Shown: positions 8,901 through 19,283, counted from the stretch's first letter. The stretch is DNA of 64,000 nucleotides from Macrostomum hystrix (GCA_950097015.1 CATNEN010000039.1:15160501-15224500), one strand, 5' to 3'. Notes: generated by a model from the letters alone, not told the origin. A program made the numbers and translations.

Positions 8901-9736
8901 GGAACGAACAAGAGCAGAACAACTCTTCGATCTTTCATTGTGGCTGCAGTAGGCACGCGGAGGACTTGAGCAGCATCATTCTCCCAGATGAAAACTGTGA
9001 AGCATAGTCCTGTGTTTTGTCTCTCAACAGCAGCAAGGTCGTTCACGTTGACTGGCAAGTTCAAACCACTCATGTCGAGTTCATCCAGCCAGTCGGTGTA
9101 CGAGGATTCGCGTTGCGCTGATTTTCTTATTTTGCTGTTTTCCTTGTGTAGGAAAGCAAGGCATGCATAACGGAAACAATTTTCACCATTGCTTGGAGGA
9201 CAAATAACAGCCTTCTTCCGTAGAAGCAGAGTCGGCAGTACAAATTCTGCAGCACGCCCTGTATAGTAGGGAACTCGATCGACGAGAGCAGAGTAAAGTT
9301 CAAAAAAATTGACCTTGTCAATCATCCAACCGCTACCGTTGGCGTTGTACACATCGACTTTGCGCTCCAGCTCCGTAAACTGCTGCCTCCACCAATCATC
9401 GAACTCCTCCACATCTACCAGCAATCCGAGTTGTGTGCTCATCCATTTATCCTCCGCATTTACAACTTCTAACGCCTGCACCCTGATCATGTGCAAATTC
9501 AACTTAATCTGAGCTCTCACGAAGCAATTTTCAGAGGAGTCGAGGCGAACTTCAAGACACTGCAGGACAGCGTTTTTGCTTAAATCAAGAAACTCGAAAG
9601 GCTCAGTGATAGATTTCGGAGTAAATCGATGAACTTGAAGAACATCATCGTGAGCGCTATTTTCCAACGTCAGGAAGAAAGATGGTCCTACAATTAAAGA
9701 GGAAGAGGAAGACAACAGTAATAATATTGGTTTCAT
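5975..9736 (-). CDS. Polinton protein-primed family B DNA polymerase
   Basis: The protein is 1,253 residues long and intact, with ATG at 9734-9736. Domains in order: an N-terminal region with PSNGENCFRYACLAFL near 185, typical of Polinton polymerases; a C2H2-like finger CERCLMPF...H...C near 311; exonuclease motif I VVYADFEALN near 364; a Zn/HNH-like segment CCYCGSQF...DHDHLSG near 480; Exo II HNLKGYDIH near 521; and Exo III YLELDIRQL near 688. Then polymerase motif A AVDANNLYGQAL near 797, motif B KNNALFGKTMENVRKR near 967, and motif C GGDTDSFF near 1068. All catalytic aspartates are present. The enzyme copies the element from a protein primer bound at the termini. It converges on the TBP-fusion gene. 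No intron is seen. Confidence 0.93.
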   Translation of the reverse strand: MKPILLLLSSSSSLIVGPSFFLTLENSAHDDVLQVHRFTPKSITEPFEFLDLSKNAVLQCLEVRLDSSENCFVRAQIKLNLHMIRVQALEVVNAEDKWMSTQLGLLVDVEEFDDWWRQQFTELERKVDVYNANGSGWMIDKVNFFELYSALVDRVPYYTGRAAEFVLPTLLLRKKAVICPPSNGENCFRYACLAFLHKENSKIRKSAQRESSYTDWLDELDMSGLNLPVNVNDLAAVERQNTGLCFTVFIWENDAAQVLRVPTAATMKDRRVVLLLFVPPSEDEVSGHWCAVSSINRLLNSKVSLHQRKWCERCLMPFHSDSAFEEHCRAPCQPGVINVKEELPDVNHNFLQFSSWEKTISPPFVVYADFEALNVPCQDDLPAGSSTKKVTEHVAVAAGYIVVHREGMTGLAPRGADDKVSTFVSDDPNKCIAEFLQSLEQLAREVYGWNTEFSRQAAIKTDAAKKLFREAVACCYCGSQFQNESQKHWDHDHLSGIFRGAACPPCNMQARLKRRFLPIIMHNLKGYDIHLMLSTALGLMEGWRISVIPQNPEQFLAMKIEFKIDEYESEGKIKPLYFTIQFIDSNQFLNASLAQLIKNLPEEECPITARLKNSYPSLSSEVLFNKGIFPYDYLTKIDVLNDMVLPSKENFYNLLTKSHCSDSDYEHAQRAWHEFQVTNLKDYMLRYLELDIRQLADVFENFRKLSLREDGLDPVHFITTPGLSFASALKSIRSPIELLTDPQMYSMFECGIRGGITFVNVHRVLASPRNVSSQCDDDESETDLTTPPADRTELLAVDANNLYGQALTMHLPVGDFRWLDEEELLLWTDDRIQGLQTTDSVAYLIDADLLYSIEIHTSTEDLPFAPEKMAPSFSEFPEYMKQLWKQFGKEDSAYHPTEKLMLTCHDKKSYILHSSILAFYLRHGMRIKCINRMIEFRQEPVFASYVEKNSAKRAAASNSFEKYFYKLKNNALFGKTMENVRKRRDIRICTDVAKAKVLASKPSVTSFNIITGSLSIMELQKTKIKLDRPIFIGQCVLDYSKMIMYELFYDKLKPWIEQEGASVRLCGGDTDSFFLSISNMSVQSGVLPLLKSKRLLDTSNYPPQHALFSNELKARLGCIKDEAAGAYYLEWLLLRPKLYSFRASDESAEKKRAKGIQGCVVKREIAHSDYLKVFKELCSLSVVVQRIASIRHRLFTLQQRKCALSIWEDKRAWLGPNCSLPFGHFRLLQQQQHQNGITKRKRRLASSRHHDED

Positions 9737-10612
9737 TTATTTATTGCTTTAACATTCAGGCTCAAATACTTCTCTGTTTCACCTCATCCAATTTTAAGCC
9801 CAACGATTAATTTCACTCCATATCCTGTTCATATGCCCCCATTTTAACTTATTTCCCGAGAAATAATCCTAAATTTAAAACGATACCGTAGCAGAGGCAT
9901 GTCTACAACGAGCTAGCAAGCAAAAACTAACATAATAAGCACATCATCCACAAGCACGTGTGCCCTTGTCAAGTAGTTCAAACAAATAAGTCAGGCATAA
10001 AATGTTTCACTTACTGCTTGACCCGAACTCGCGACTGACAGCTGGGTCCAGCAGCGCTTCCTTGAGACTCGATGAGGCCCCAGAAGACATCACAGAGAAT
10101 TATGGTGAAGCTATGCGGCACCACTCAGAAAGCAAGTCAATGCTGCTGAAATTCAGTTTCAATTTCATTTTGCATGCAAATTATACATCGATATCGATAG
10201 ATCAAATTCTAGTCTGGTCCACATAGAGTCAAGAGTTGAAACCAATCCTAAAAGCAAAGAGTTTGAGTGAGTGATTGAATCCTAGCTGCTATAGAACCTG
10301 ATTTAAAGAAAAAATACGTAAAACCGTGAATTCATAAAAATTAATGATAACAAATGCGTCCGGAGCATCATTTCAATCCATTTTATTTCTTCCAAAAACA
10401 CATGACCACAGAAAATCATGCTCTAAAAATCACTTCTCGCTCCTTATCATCATCATAATAAAAGTTACAATGTGAACTGTCTCAAGGCAAATAATATTAT
10501 CATTTACTTATATATAACAGCAAAAATAGAACACGGATGCCGACTTTAAATGCTGTCACTCGAGACACAACGCTTATGGGAAATTGGAATTAACAGTAAT
10601 CTATTGTTCGAT
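9737..10612. other. Non-coding stretch upstream of PolB
   Basis: This AT-rich interval contains no convincing ORF. It should hold the PolB promoter, and the right terminal inverted repeat of the Polinton could lie here or beyond 12 kb. I cannot define it because the left terminus is outside the window. Confidence 0.4.
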
Positions 10613-11929
10613 CTACTGCTGAACACTACTCAATTTAATGCACACACCACCCCCAAAGTCAATGGTGTACTCGCCGACAACGCTGCTGGGAAGCACGAGC
10701 TGCATGAAGACTGGGACTGGTGCGGCTTCTACAACTTTGACTGCCTCTTGCATAACAGTAGGCTGAGCAGCTGGCTCATCCTGCTCTAGTTCATGCAGAA
10801 TGTCCGTCAAGCTGATGTCCATGTTCACAATTGCTCTGGCCTGCTCCAGATTTTTTGCGGCAATTGGAGGGGGTCGTTGCTGCTGCTGCTGCTGCTGCTG
10901 CCGCTGTCCTTCTGTATTCCCGGCATCTTCCAAGTCAAACTCGAGGTCTTCGAAGAATGCTGTGTTCAGCTCCTCAGCGGGTGAATCAAGCTGAATAATT
11001 GGAATGCCATCTTCATCATCATCATTCTCATGATAGTTAATAACCTGATCAGGCCTGAATTCAGCTGCGACCAGCTCAACTACATTAGCGGAGGCAGCAG
11101 TGGCGGCTGCGGCATCGAGGACATCAGGTGCGACGGTGGCGTGGACATCAGGTGCGGCGGTGGTGTGGACATCAGGTGCGATGGTGGCGTGGACATCAGG
11201 TGCGGCGGTGGCGTGGACATCAGGTGCGGCGGTGGCGTGGACACCAGGTGCGATGGTGTGGACATCAGGTGCGGCGGTGGCGTGAACATCAGGTGCAACG
11301 GTGGCGTGGACATCAGGTGCGGTGGTGGAGTGGACATCAGGTGCGGCGGTGGCGTGGACATCAGGTGCGATGGTGGAGTGGACATCAGGTGCGGCGGTGG
11401 CGTGGACATCAGGTGCGGCGGTGGCGTGGACACCAGGTGCGATGGTGTGGACATCAGGTGCGGCGGTGGCGTGAACATCAGGTGCAACGGTGGTGGAGGG
11501 TTGAACATCGGCTGCAGCGGCGGAGGCTGCAACAACGACAAGGGCGACTCGGGTGGCAGCAGAGGAGGTATCAGACATTTCAGTGCAGATCCCTCGAATA
11601 GTCTGGCTGAGCGTGCTCACCGGCTGGCGCATTCGCTCAGACTCTTTGCGAGCTTCGTCGTGCTGAGCAGCTTCGAGGGCAGCAGATCGGGACGCATCCA
11701 TGTCGCTTGGAGCACCCCAATTGATCACTAAATGGTTTCTGTGATTTTTTATTTGTGCTCGAGCGTTGAAAACTTCGACTGATTGGCACTGCATGCAAGC
11801 AAGCCAGCGACTAACTCGGCATGAGTCTTTTGACTTGTGCCATTTTAGTCCGCCCAGCTCGCACAGGCCGCAGTCGATGCACACCTCGAACACGTAGGAT
11901 GGGCAGCGCGATTTGTTTTTTGCAGTCAT
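10613..11929 (-). CDS. Unidentified protein with Cys/His N-terminus and 8-residue repeats
   Basis: The frame starts at ATG 11927-11929 (438 residues); an upstream in-frame ATG at 12034 would add 35 residues, but the shorter form begins cleanly before the cysteine cluster. Residues 8-60 hold several cysteines and a histidine (CPSYVFEVCIDCGLCELG, then W-H-K, C, CMQCQ) that could bind zinc. The middle has about 15 copies of an 8-residue unit of the type ATAAPDVH, encoded by a 24-bp tandem repeat at about 11113-11500. A Gln/Pro-rich tract and an acidic, Asp/Glu-rich part follow, and the C-terminus is hydrophobic (VFMQLVLPSSVVGEY). I do not recognise the family. It is on the same strand as PolB and 0.9 kb upstream, so it may be an accessory Polinton gene. 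Confidence 0.5.
   Translation of the reverse strand: MTAKNKSRCPSYVFEVCIDCGLCELGGLKWHKSKDSCRVSRWLACMQCQSVEVFNARAQIKNHRNHLVINWGAPSDMDASRSAALEAAQHDEARKESERMRQPVSTLSQTIRGICTEMSDTSSAATRVALVVVAASAAAADVQPSTTVAPDVHATAAPDVHTIAPGVHATAAPDVHATAAPDVHSTIAPDVHATAAPDVHSTTAPDVHATVAPDVHATAAPDVHTIAPGVHATAAPDVHATAAPDVHATIAPDVHTTAAPDVHATVAPDVLDAAAATAASANVVELVAAEFRPDQVINYHENDDDEDGIPIIQLDSPAEELNTAFFEDLEFDLEDAGNTEGQRQQQQQQQQRPPPIAAKNLEQARAIVNMDISLTDILHELEQDEPAAQPTVMQEAVKVVEAAPVPVFMQLVLPSSVVGEYTIDFGGGVCIKLSSVQQ
11113..11500 (-). repeat. In-frame 24-bp minisatellite
   Basis: About 15 copies of a 24-bp unit (plus-strand core GTGGACATCAGGTGCGGC, shorter by one or more codons in a few copies) lie inside the unidentified gene and keep its frame. 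The opposite strand is also open, which produces spurious antisense ORFs. Confidence 0.85.
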
Positions 11930-12153
11930 GGCGGCTCCAGTAGGATAGTTTTTTAATCTCTGGCGACGCCACTGATTAATTCCAGGTGTAATATATAAAT
12001 ATCCAGGTAGCTGTTCTTCAGAAGAACATAGCACCAGTGTTTACTGTTTGGCTATGTTTGTGCAGATCGATTTTTTACTACGAAAATAGAAAATTTTTCT
12101 ATTATAAGTTTATGGCTTGCTTACAAGCCATTCCACTTCACATGCATGCCGCC

Positions 12154-12154
<1 letters not shown>

Positions 12155-12197
<43 letters not shown>
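12155..12197. repeat. (GT)n microsatellite
   Basis: About 21 uninterrupted GT dinucleotides. The surrounding 12.03-12.58 kb contains no supported gene; a purine/pyrimidine-biased stretch and two copies of a CCGGCCTCTCCTCCTATC segment (about 12301 and 12358) are visible. Confidence 0.95.
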
Positions 12198-12198
<1 letters not shown>

Positions 12199-12569
12199 GG
12201 CCAATTACAGCAGGTGAGAATAAAGTCATCCCCTGCCCACCAACCCCCAAAAAAGCACTGTACAAACCCCATTCCAGTGCGCCTGCACTCACATTTTCCC
12301 CGGCCGGCCTCTCCTCCTATCTCTGCAGAGTCAACAACCCCAATGCAAAGAGATAGACCGGCCTCTCCTCCTATCACTGCAGTGTTCCCTGTTTTCCCCA
12401 GACCAACAGTTGTTTTGTTGTTGTCTTCATATGAAAAAATAACACAGACCAGAGCAAAAGTGAAATTCCCATTGGAGGAGTGGAACTGAATAAACAATCG
12501 GTTTATCAGACTGCACTGACTGCCTCTCTCCCTCTCAGACAGATTTACCTGCGACAGAGTCCACTATGC

Positions 12570-12800
12570 AAACACATGGCGTTTGTTCACACACTAGGAC
12601 CCCACGGAATTTCCGAGGACTTCCTTGCGGCAGAGTTTTGCTATGTAAAACATGGGCCTATGTACATGCACTGGGTCCCATGGAATTTCCGCGGATTTCC
12701 TTGCGGCAGAGTTCTGCTATGTGAAACATAGGCGCTATGTTCGCAAACTAGGGCCCCACGGAATTTCCGCGGATTTCCTTGCGGCAGAGTTCTGTTAACC
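12570..12800. repeat. Three-copy tandem repeat of about 75 bp
   Basis: Three copies share the core CACGGAATTTCCGCGGATTT (first copy slightly different) followed by CCTTGCGGCAGAGTT and a CTATGTNAAACAT segment. The core contains the palindrome GGAATTTCC. No coding role is visible. Confidence 0.85.
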
Positions 12801-12833
12801 CATACTACTGCCACTCCGTGCCCATCTTCCGGA

Positions 12834-13050
12834 TTGTCAGGAATGCCTCGACCGGGTCATCTCCCTCTCCTTGGATACCGCGCTAAGCGCTTCCTTGTTC
12901 ATCAAGGTCGAGTTTCGAAGGTCGTCAACAAACTGGCTGATTCGGTGCAGCTTGAGTGTCTCGCTGTCGAGGAAGGCATTCAGCGCCTCGGCCAGCTGCT
13001 GCTTCGCCGAAGACAGCTTTGCAATATTCGAGGTCGAAGTAAACACATGA
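12834..13050 (-). other. Exon-like open fragment, not identified
   Basis: The minus strand holds a GC-rich open frame of about 69 codons ending at 12837, with amphipathic helical character (AKQQLAEALNAFLDSETLK, then ISQFVDDLRNS). Composition is closer to host exons than to the surrounding DNA. I do not recognise it, and no clear splice sites join it to anything, so it may be an exon remnant or chance. Confidence 0.25.
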
Positions 13051-13100
13051 CTCTGCCGATGAGAATGAGAGAAAAATTGTCAGACCTAATAGAGCGATAA

Positions 13101-13555
13101 AATAATTTTCCATTTCAACGTATTGGAAAACACAATCCGTGAGATTTACAAGCAGCTCTTGGATATCGGGGTAGCATTAAATCTTGCTTAGCTCTGGCTT
13201 CCTGTGTCTAGCGATATTAAACAATTTAAATGTATGTTTTCTTTCTTTGTTTATTTACTGGAATATATCAGTGGTTAGCTAAAGCCTTTGACTTCAACTC
13301 ACTCCAGAATTTGCAGACACGAAGGTCTTTTATTTATGAGCATTCATGGCTTAAAAAAGTAACCAATTTTTCTCACAACATTTAGCTGTATAATTTATAA
13401 CAGCATTAGTTGGCGGCAACATTTTCCATGCGTTTGCATAGCGGCCAAGCAGTCAATGGACTGAGGAGCTGTATACAGCCATTGGGTGCTACGAAAGGCC
13501 GAACCAGGCCAAGCCGTTGCCCCATTCAACACCTATAAAATCCTGTATCATCTGT
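13101..13555. other. Intergenic stretch, no feature seen
   Basis: AT-rich, with no supported ORF or repeat before the minisatellite begins. Confidence 0.4.
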
Positions 13556-14662
13556 CCCCTAGCCGTCTCATCTCTCCCGTGTCTCATCTCTCCCGTGTAT
13601 CATTTTTCCCCTGTCTCATCTCTCCCCTGTCTTATCTCTCCCGTGTCTCATCTCCCCCTAGCTGTCTCATCTCTCCCGTGTCTCATCTCCCCCTGTCTCA
13701 TCTCTCCCCTGTCTCATCTCTCCCGTGTCTCATCTCCCCCTGTCTCATCTCCCCCTGTCTCATCTCTCCCGTGTCTCATCTCTCCCGTTTCTCATCTCTC
13801 CCGTGTCTCATCTCCCCCTGTCTCATCTCTCCCCTGTCTCATCTCTCCCGTGTATCATCTCTCCCGTGTATCATCTCTCCCGTGTCTCATCTCCCCCTGT
13901 CTCATCTCTCCCCTGTCTCATCTCTCCCGTGTATCATCTCCCCCTGTCTCATCTCTCCTGTGTCTCATCTCTCCCGTGTCTCATCTCCCCCTGTCTCATC
14001 TCTCCCCTATCTCATCTCTCCCGTGTATCATCTCTCCCGTGTATCATCTCTCCCGTGTCTCATCTCCCCCTGTCTCATCTCTCCCCTGTCTCATCTCTCC
14101 CGCGTCTCATCTCCCCCTGTCTCATCTCTCCCCTGTCTCATCTCTCCCGTGTATCATCTCCCCCTGTCTCATCTCTCCCGTGTCTCATCTCCCCCTGTCT
14201 CATCTCCCCCTGTCTCATCTCTCCCGTGTCTCATCTCTCCCGTTTCTCATCTCTCCCGTGTCTCATCTCCCCCTGTCTCATCTCTCCCCTGTCTCATCTC
14301 TCCCGTGTATCATCTCTCCCGTGTATCATCTCTCCCGTGTCTCATCTCCCCCTGTCTCATCTCTCCCCTGTCTCATCTCTCCCGTGTATCATCTCCCCCT
14401 GTCTCATCTCTCCTGTGTCTCATCTCTCCCGTGTCTCATCTCCCCCTGTCTCATCTCTCCCCTATCTCATCTCTCCCGTGTATCATCTCTCCCGTGTATC
14501 ATCTCTCCCGTGTCTCATCTCCCCCTGTCTCATCTCTCCCCTGTCTCATCTCTCCCGCGTCTCATCTCCCCCTGTCTCATCTCTCCCCTGTCTCATCTCT
14601 CCCGTGTATCATCTCCCCCTGTCTCATCTCTCCTGTGTCTCATATGTCCTGTGTCTCATACA
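13556..14662 (+). repeat. 1.1-kb minisatellite, 15-16-bp unit
   Basis: About 70 copies of TCTCATCTCTCCCGTG and variants (CCCCTG, TATCATC at the start, or a 15-bp form with five Cs). Higher-order order is visible: blocks recur at about 435-bp spacing (for example the segment with CCGTTTCTCATCTC at about 13790 and 14232). The same unit appears inverted in the intron of the second PAN/fibrinogen gene. Long ORFs here are artefacts of the stop-free repeat. Confidence 0.95.
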
Positions 14663-15335
14663 CTATATATCATAATCGAGTGTACTAAAGTGTATCGAGT
14701 GTCATTCTATTTAAAACAGGAGTGCAAAACTATCAGTAACTTGTGCAACAGCTTTGCCACAGATTTTCAAACTAGGGGCATTTCTGATTTGACTAGCTTG
14801 TACCCTAGTATAGGTTGTGCGACGGACTCACGACTTGATGGTCTGACAGTCAATCCAACAACTTGTACTGTAATTGTCTCTAGTTCTTCTTTGCTAAATA
14901 TTCCGATTCTATTCCTAAATGTCAGATATAAACGATTCTATGAATGGGATTCAGAAGATTCGCTTTATTAGCTACTGAAAGAGTGGCACAATTGTTAGGC
15001 TAATGTACGAGCATCAAGTTTTTCTTTGCATTGCTAATCTGTCTTTTTGAATATTAGAAACTATATTGCAACCTACCTGCAATTGAGTGTCAGTGTGTTT
15101 TGCAGAACAAAATATCTTGGATTCCATTGACTATCATAAACAAGAAAATACAATTTTCTACAATAGAAGGAATGCAAAGTTAGCAGAGCCTTTTATCCGC
15201 AATATCAAAGGATCAGCATGCCTATTTTGCACAAAGACTTTAATCTTCTATATATACATTGTTGAGACGAGTGAATTTCTATTAATTTGTGAGTGAAGTG
15301 CCTGCAATTGAGCAGTGGTACAAAGTTCTGGAGCA
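14663..15335. other. Upstream region of the first PAN/fibrinogen gene
   Basis: AT-rich DNA with no supported gene. It should contain the promoter of the gene starting at 15336; I see no unambiguous TATA box at a suitable distance. Confidence 0.35.
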
Positions 15336-16892
15336 ATGTTTTACATGACAATCTGCGTTCTGGTGGCCGTTGCCACTGCTAGCACAGGTGGAGCAGCTCG
15401 CATATTTTTTTGTAAAGCAAATTTACAAGAATATATGAAACTTATCACCTGCACGCATCTACTAATAACTTCAGAATTTTCTAGCGACCCGGTCGACGCG
15501 ACAGTTGCGGCAGCCGACATCAGCTCGGACACTGGCCGCAGCGACATTGAGTGCGCAATGAAATGCGCGAACTCCGCGAGCGACTGCGCAGCCACCGCCA
15601 AACTGCGCGACGCCAACGTCTGCCTATTCTCAGCGCTTCGGAACGCCAATCTGAGTAGAACTCCGGTCACAACTTATCGAAAGCGCTTGAGCCTGCCAAC
15701 CGCTTTGTTTTGTATGAATTTAAAATGTCTCGACACTACAAATTAGCAGTTTTTACACTAGTTACATGACATTGATGCTGAGGGTGTGAGTCGGTCAGCC
15801 GCTAATGTCGCTGCCTCACTTTCCAATGGTCGCTGGTTCGTTCCTCCCTCCAAGTCACGATTATTTCGGGGCTTAGTTGGAGGTTTGCGAAGAAGCGACT
15901 TGCGGAGATGCGCCTTATTCTGCAACCAAAGCTAATTTAAAACAGCTTAACCCCTGCCTCCTGCATGCCTGCTTGTTTGTGTTTGTGTTTGTGCGTTGGG
16001 CCGGGTGTGAGGCGGGGGTGGGGCGGGTGTGCACCAATGTGTACTCTCGTCCCTACCCTTCAGGCATGTAAGTCCTCCCCTGATTTGATCAGCTCTGTGC
16101 GTGTGCCGGCCTGGGGTGAGAGGCACTCCGGCTGCCGCCCCCTTCCCCGCTTGGCTTGCTGCTGTGTGTGAGGTGCCTGTGTCCAGGGGTCCAGATGGCG
16201 CGATGGGCGACTCCCGCCTAGTTCGCCGGCCTGGGGGCATGCCGTTCCTGCGCTTGTGCGTCAAGTGCGGCCCCCCCCCTGCAAAAAAAGGAAAAAAGGC
16301 ATTGATGCTGGAAATTCTATCAAACTTTCTCACAGCTTCCGAACTGTACGTGACTATCTTCAGCAGAACATTCCGGATTATTCAACAACGATTCAGGGGC
16401 AACGTGAGTTTTGCCCGCAGCTGGGCTGATTACGAAGCTGGATTCGGTGACAGCACCGACTTCTGGCTCGGTCTGCGCTCGATTCACGAGCTCACTGCCG
16501 GCTCGCCCAAGCTGCTGAGGATCGAGGCGAGCGCCCAGTCCACAGCTCTGTTTGTGGCCGAATATTCCGGCTTCTCTGTTGGCGGTCCCGCCACCTCTTA
16601 CACAATGACGTACGACTCGTATCTGTCTAGCAACGGAAACATGAGTGGCGACTCGCTCGACTATCACAAGGGCATGAAATTCTCCACGATGGATGTGGAC
16701 AATGATGTTTCCTCAACCAGTTCGTGCTCTGTAGCCAGCGGCAATGGTGGCTGGTGGTATAGCCAGTGCTTCAGCGCCAATCCGAATGGAATTTACAATC
16801 CGTCCAGCGTTCCGGGCAGCAACTACATGTCTTGGACGGGTGCGGACGGCATGAACGGCTTGACCGGCATTCGACTAATGCTCCTGGTTTGA
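15336..16892 (+). CDS. Secreted PAN/apple plus fibrinogen-domain protein, gene 1
   Basis: Three exons with GT-AG introns: 15336-15387, 15475-15711 and 16336-16892, giving 281 residues. Exon 1 encodes a signal peptide (MFYMTICVLVAVATAST). Exon 2 encodes a PAN/apple-like module with spaced cysteines (DIECAMKCAN, DCAATAKL, VCLFSALR). Exon 3 encodes a fibrinogen-related domain: ARSWADYEAGFGD, DFWLGLRSIHELT, GMKFSTMDVDND (calcium-loop region), GNGGWWYSQC and PNGIY. Intron phases are 1 and 1, as in the two paralogues below. Those have an additional intron after the WIG/WLG motif; here that junction is fused. Members of this superfamily act as secreted lectins in recognition or immunity; the ligand is unknown. 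A SINE lies in intron 2. Confidence 0.85.
15781..16299 (+). mobile_element. tRNA-derived SINE with 11-bp target duplication
   Basis: The 519-bp insert is flanked by the perfect direct repeat CATTGATGCTG (15770-15780 and 16300-16310). The 5' part has tRNA-like box A and box B segments (GGTCAGCCGCTAATG and GCTGGTTCGTTCC). The 3' end is A-rich. It is inserted in intron 2 of PAN/fibrinogen gene 1, in the sense direction. Confidence 0.75.
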
Positions 16893-17528
16893 ACAGAGAA
16901 ACGTCTCTTTTTGTCTCCTTATAATTTTAAGAATTTTCCTTTAAGTAAACAATTGTTGTAGGGCTAAATTAAACAATACAGGCTTTATGAGAAAATCTCA
17001 CTGCTGACACCAAAAGTTAAACCAGGGCTATTTTACGGGCTCGTATAATATTTAATATCTCACTGGATGCCACCAAAGTTGCTGTAGGTGTAATTAAATA
17101 CTAATTTAGCTTTCATCTTATCGCTGACACCAAATTTGTTATAGGCCTTTATTTAATAACTGATCTCACTGCTGTTGTCTCAATTTAATAGATGTTTACA
17201 CTGGCGGTCCTTAAATGGGCCGTTTAGCTCTTCAATCTGGTAGCGTATGTATTGCACGAGCGGTAAATTAGGCAACCGTATGTGTTTCCAGTCAACTAGG
17301 CGTCCCCGAGATTAGAGTTTAGCGGTTCCCTTTTAGGAATATTCTTGGTATAAATCTGAGTATAATTCTTAGTACTTCTAAAATAAAAAAAATGTTTTTT
17401 TTTCACCTAAAATTAATCTTATGCATGCTACTGTTTTCCTATCGCCTTCTTTTTTTAAATTCAAATTGTTCAGCCTCAAACATCAAATAAACACAAAAAT
17501 CAGCACCCGATCGCCGTGCGCACCTCAA
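16893..17528. other. 3' flank with degenerate repeats
   Basis: Between about 16995 and 17180, three diverged copies of a roughly 70-bp unit can be seen, each with CTCACTG or CGCTGACACCAAA and GTTGTAGG/GCTGTAGG. No gene is supported. Confidence 0.4.
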
Positions 17529-19140
17529 TCTATATATATAAAAGTGAAAACTCTGTCTGTGTGTGTGTGTGTCTGTCTGTGTGTGTGCAACCTTTTGTCT
17601 TTATAGACGCCGAAACCGCTCAACCAAATTGCACCAAACTTTGCACATACCTAAAACCACCTACGCTGAGTGCAATAGGCTACTCAAATTCCCGAAAAAT
17701 CATTTCCTTCCTGCTCAAAAGTGCAAAAAACTGCTCAAAAATCGTCAAAAAATCACTCAATTCGACATATCGTCGCCCCACTTTGTCAGATTTTCTCCAA
17801 ATTTGATCCACTTACACTTTACATGTTTTCCAACAATGCTGTCAATTTTGAACATCTCTACTCAATCCAGAGCAAAGCTGCATCATCTCAAAGTGAGTCA
17901 CTTTTTGTTTTCCGAGGACAGCCACCCCAACTCCCCTCCGCCACTCTGCGGGCCAAATTTTATTACAGCCACCCCCTCCCTTCCCCGGGCGCCGAAGCCC
18001 CAGACTGTACATTGTATTTTAAGACGTGAATGTACACAGCCCAAACCCCTAGACTGTCTACTGGCCCCCAAGCAGCACTGAGACTGAGTGCGGTGAGTGC
18101 GGTGGCGTCCCAGTGCGCAGGGCTCTCCAGCCAGCCTGGGATAGAAGAAAGAGAGAGGCTGGCGATCAACTGATGGGTGGTGTCACTCTGCTGCTGTCTG
18201 GAGACTTTAGACAGACGCTGCCTGTGATTCCGCGTGGCACTCCTGCTGATGAGATTAATGCTTGCCTAAAATCATCTCACCTGTGGCCATCGGTTGTGAA
18301 GTTGCACCTACGAACAAACATGAGAGCTACAATTCAAGGAGACGAAACAGCTCATGAGTTCTCTGCCAATCTATTGCGAATCGGCAATGGTCTGCTGGAG
18401 ATTAGCACCGAGGATGGGCAGTCATCGATCGCTACAATCGGAACCATTGTGCAGTCAGTGCAGGAGCTCAAGGCAAAAGTTTACCCGAACCTGATGGTTC
18501 GATATGCTGACGTTGACTGGCTGTCAGAGAGGGCAATTCTGTGTCCTAGAAATGATGCCGCCAACGAAATTAACTACCAACTGCTTCAGGAGTTGCCAGG
18601 TGCAGTTTTCACCTACAAGTCAATTGATACAACGTTGACTGATGACACCGCTGTGGAGTATCCTGTTGAGTTTCTGAACTCTCTAGATCCTCCTGCAACT
18701 CCATCGCACAACTTGCAGCTGAAAGTTGGGGCACCAATTATGCTCCTCCGCAACCTGAATGCGCCAAGGCTGTGTAACGGCACCCGACTGATAGTCAGGC
18801 GGCTCTTCCCACACGTGATTGAGGCCACGATAATGACTGGATCTGGCAGAGGAGAGTCTGTGTTCATTCCCCGGATTCCAATTATCCCCACGGACCTGCC
18901 ATTTCAGTTCAAGCGACTGCAGTTCCCTGTGAGAGTGTGCTTTGCGATGACTATTAACAAGGCTCAGGGACAGTCGCTGAAGGTGGCTGGCATCAACCTG
19001 GAGACTCCTTGCTTCTCGCATGGGCAGCTTTATGTCGCCTGCTCCCGTGTTGGAACTCCAGCTGGCCTATTCATTTTCGCACCAAGGGGAAGAACGAAGA
19101 ATGTGGTATATCCCCAGGCCTTGAGGTGACTCGCAAGCAA
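17529..19140 (+). mobile_element. Internally deleted Helitron
   Basis: The 5' end TCTATATATATAAAAGTG follows an A (insertion between A and T) and is followed by a GT-rich tract and CGCCGAAACCGCTCAACC, a typical Helitron 5' arrangement. The rest carries only the C-terminal helicase; Rep and the front half of the helicase are gone. I cannot find a convincing 3' hairpin plus CTRR, so the 3' end is approximate. Confidence 0.75.
18113..19129 (+). pseudogene. Helitron PIF1-like helicase, C-terminal fragment
   Basis: The frame runs 338 codons with no stop but lacks the N-terminal Rep domain and helicase motifs I and II. Visible motifs are GGVTLLLSGDFRQTLPVIP (motif III region), LHLRTNMRA (motif IV region), LKVGAPIMLLRNL, FAMTINKAQGQSL (motif V) and GQLYVACSRVG (motif VI). 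The ending, ALR, is close to the normal C-terminus of Helitron proteins. The enzyme would unwind DNA during rolling-circle transposition; this fragment cannot bind ATP because the Walker A is missing. It is clearly different in sequence from the Helitron2-like element at 45-52 kb. Confidence 0.85.
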
Positions 19141-19283
19141 TTAATAGAAAAGTAGTCACGAATTGACCTTGACCTGTCTAACTCTGAACTCTGAAACAGT
19201 TTAATTTTGTTTCTTTGACATTGTTATTGTTATGCCACGTGGCTATTTTCCTTATGTATACGCGTGTACATGCATACTGTATA

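Noticed and set aside
11030-11731. Plus-strand Gly/Cys-rich ORF opposite the 8-residue-repeat gene
   Set aside because: It is the antisense of the 24-bp repeat; the minus frame has a non-repeat N-terminus and C-terminus, the plus frame does not.
13486-14971. Long Ser/Pro/His/Leu-rich ORFs in three frames
   Set aside because: They come only from the stop-free 16-bp minisatellite; all three frames are open at once, and no start, splice or domain supports them.
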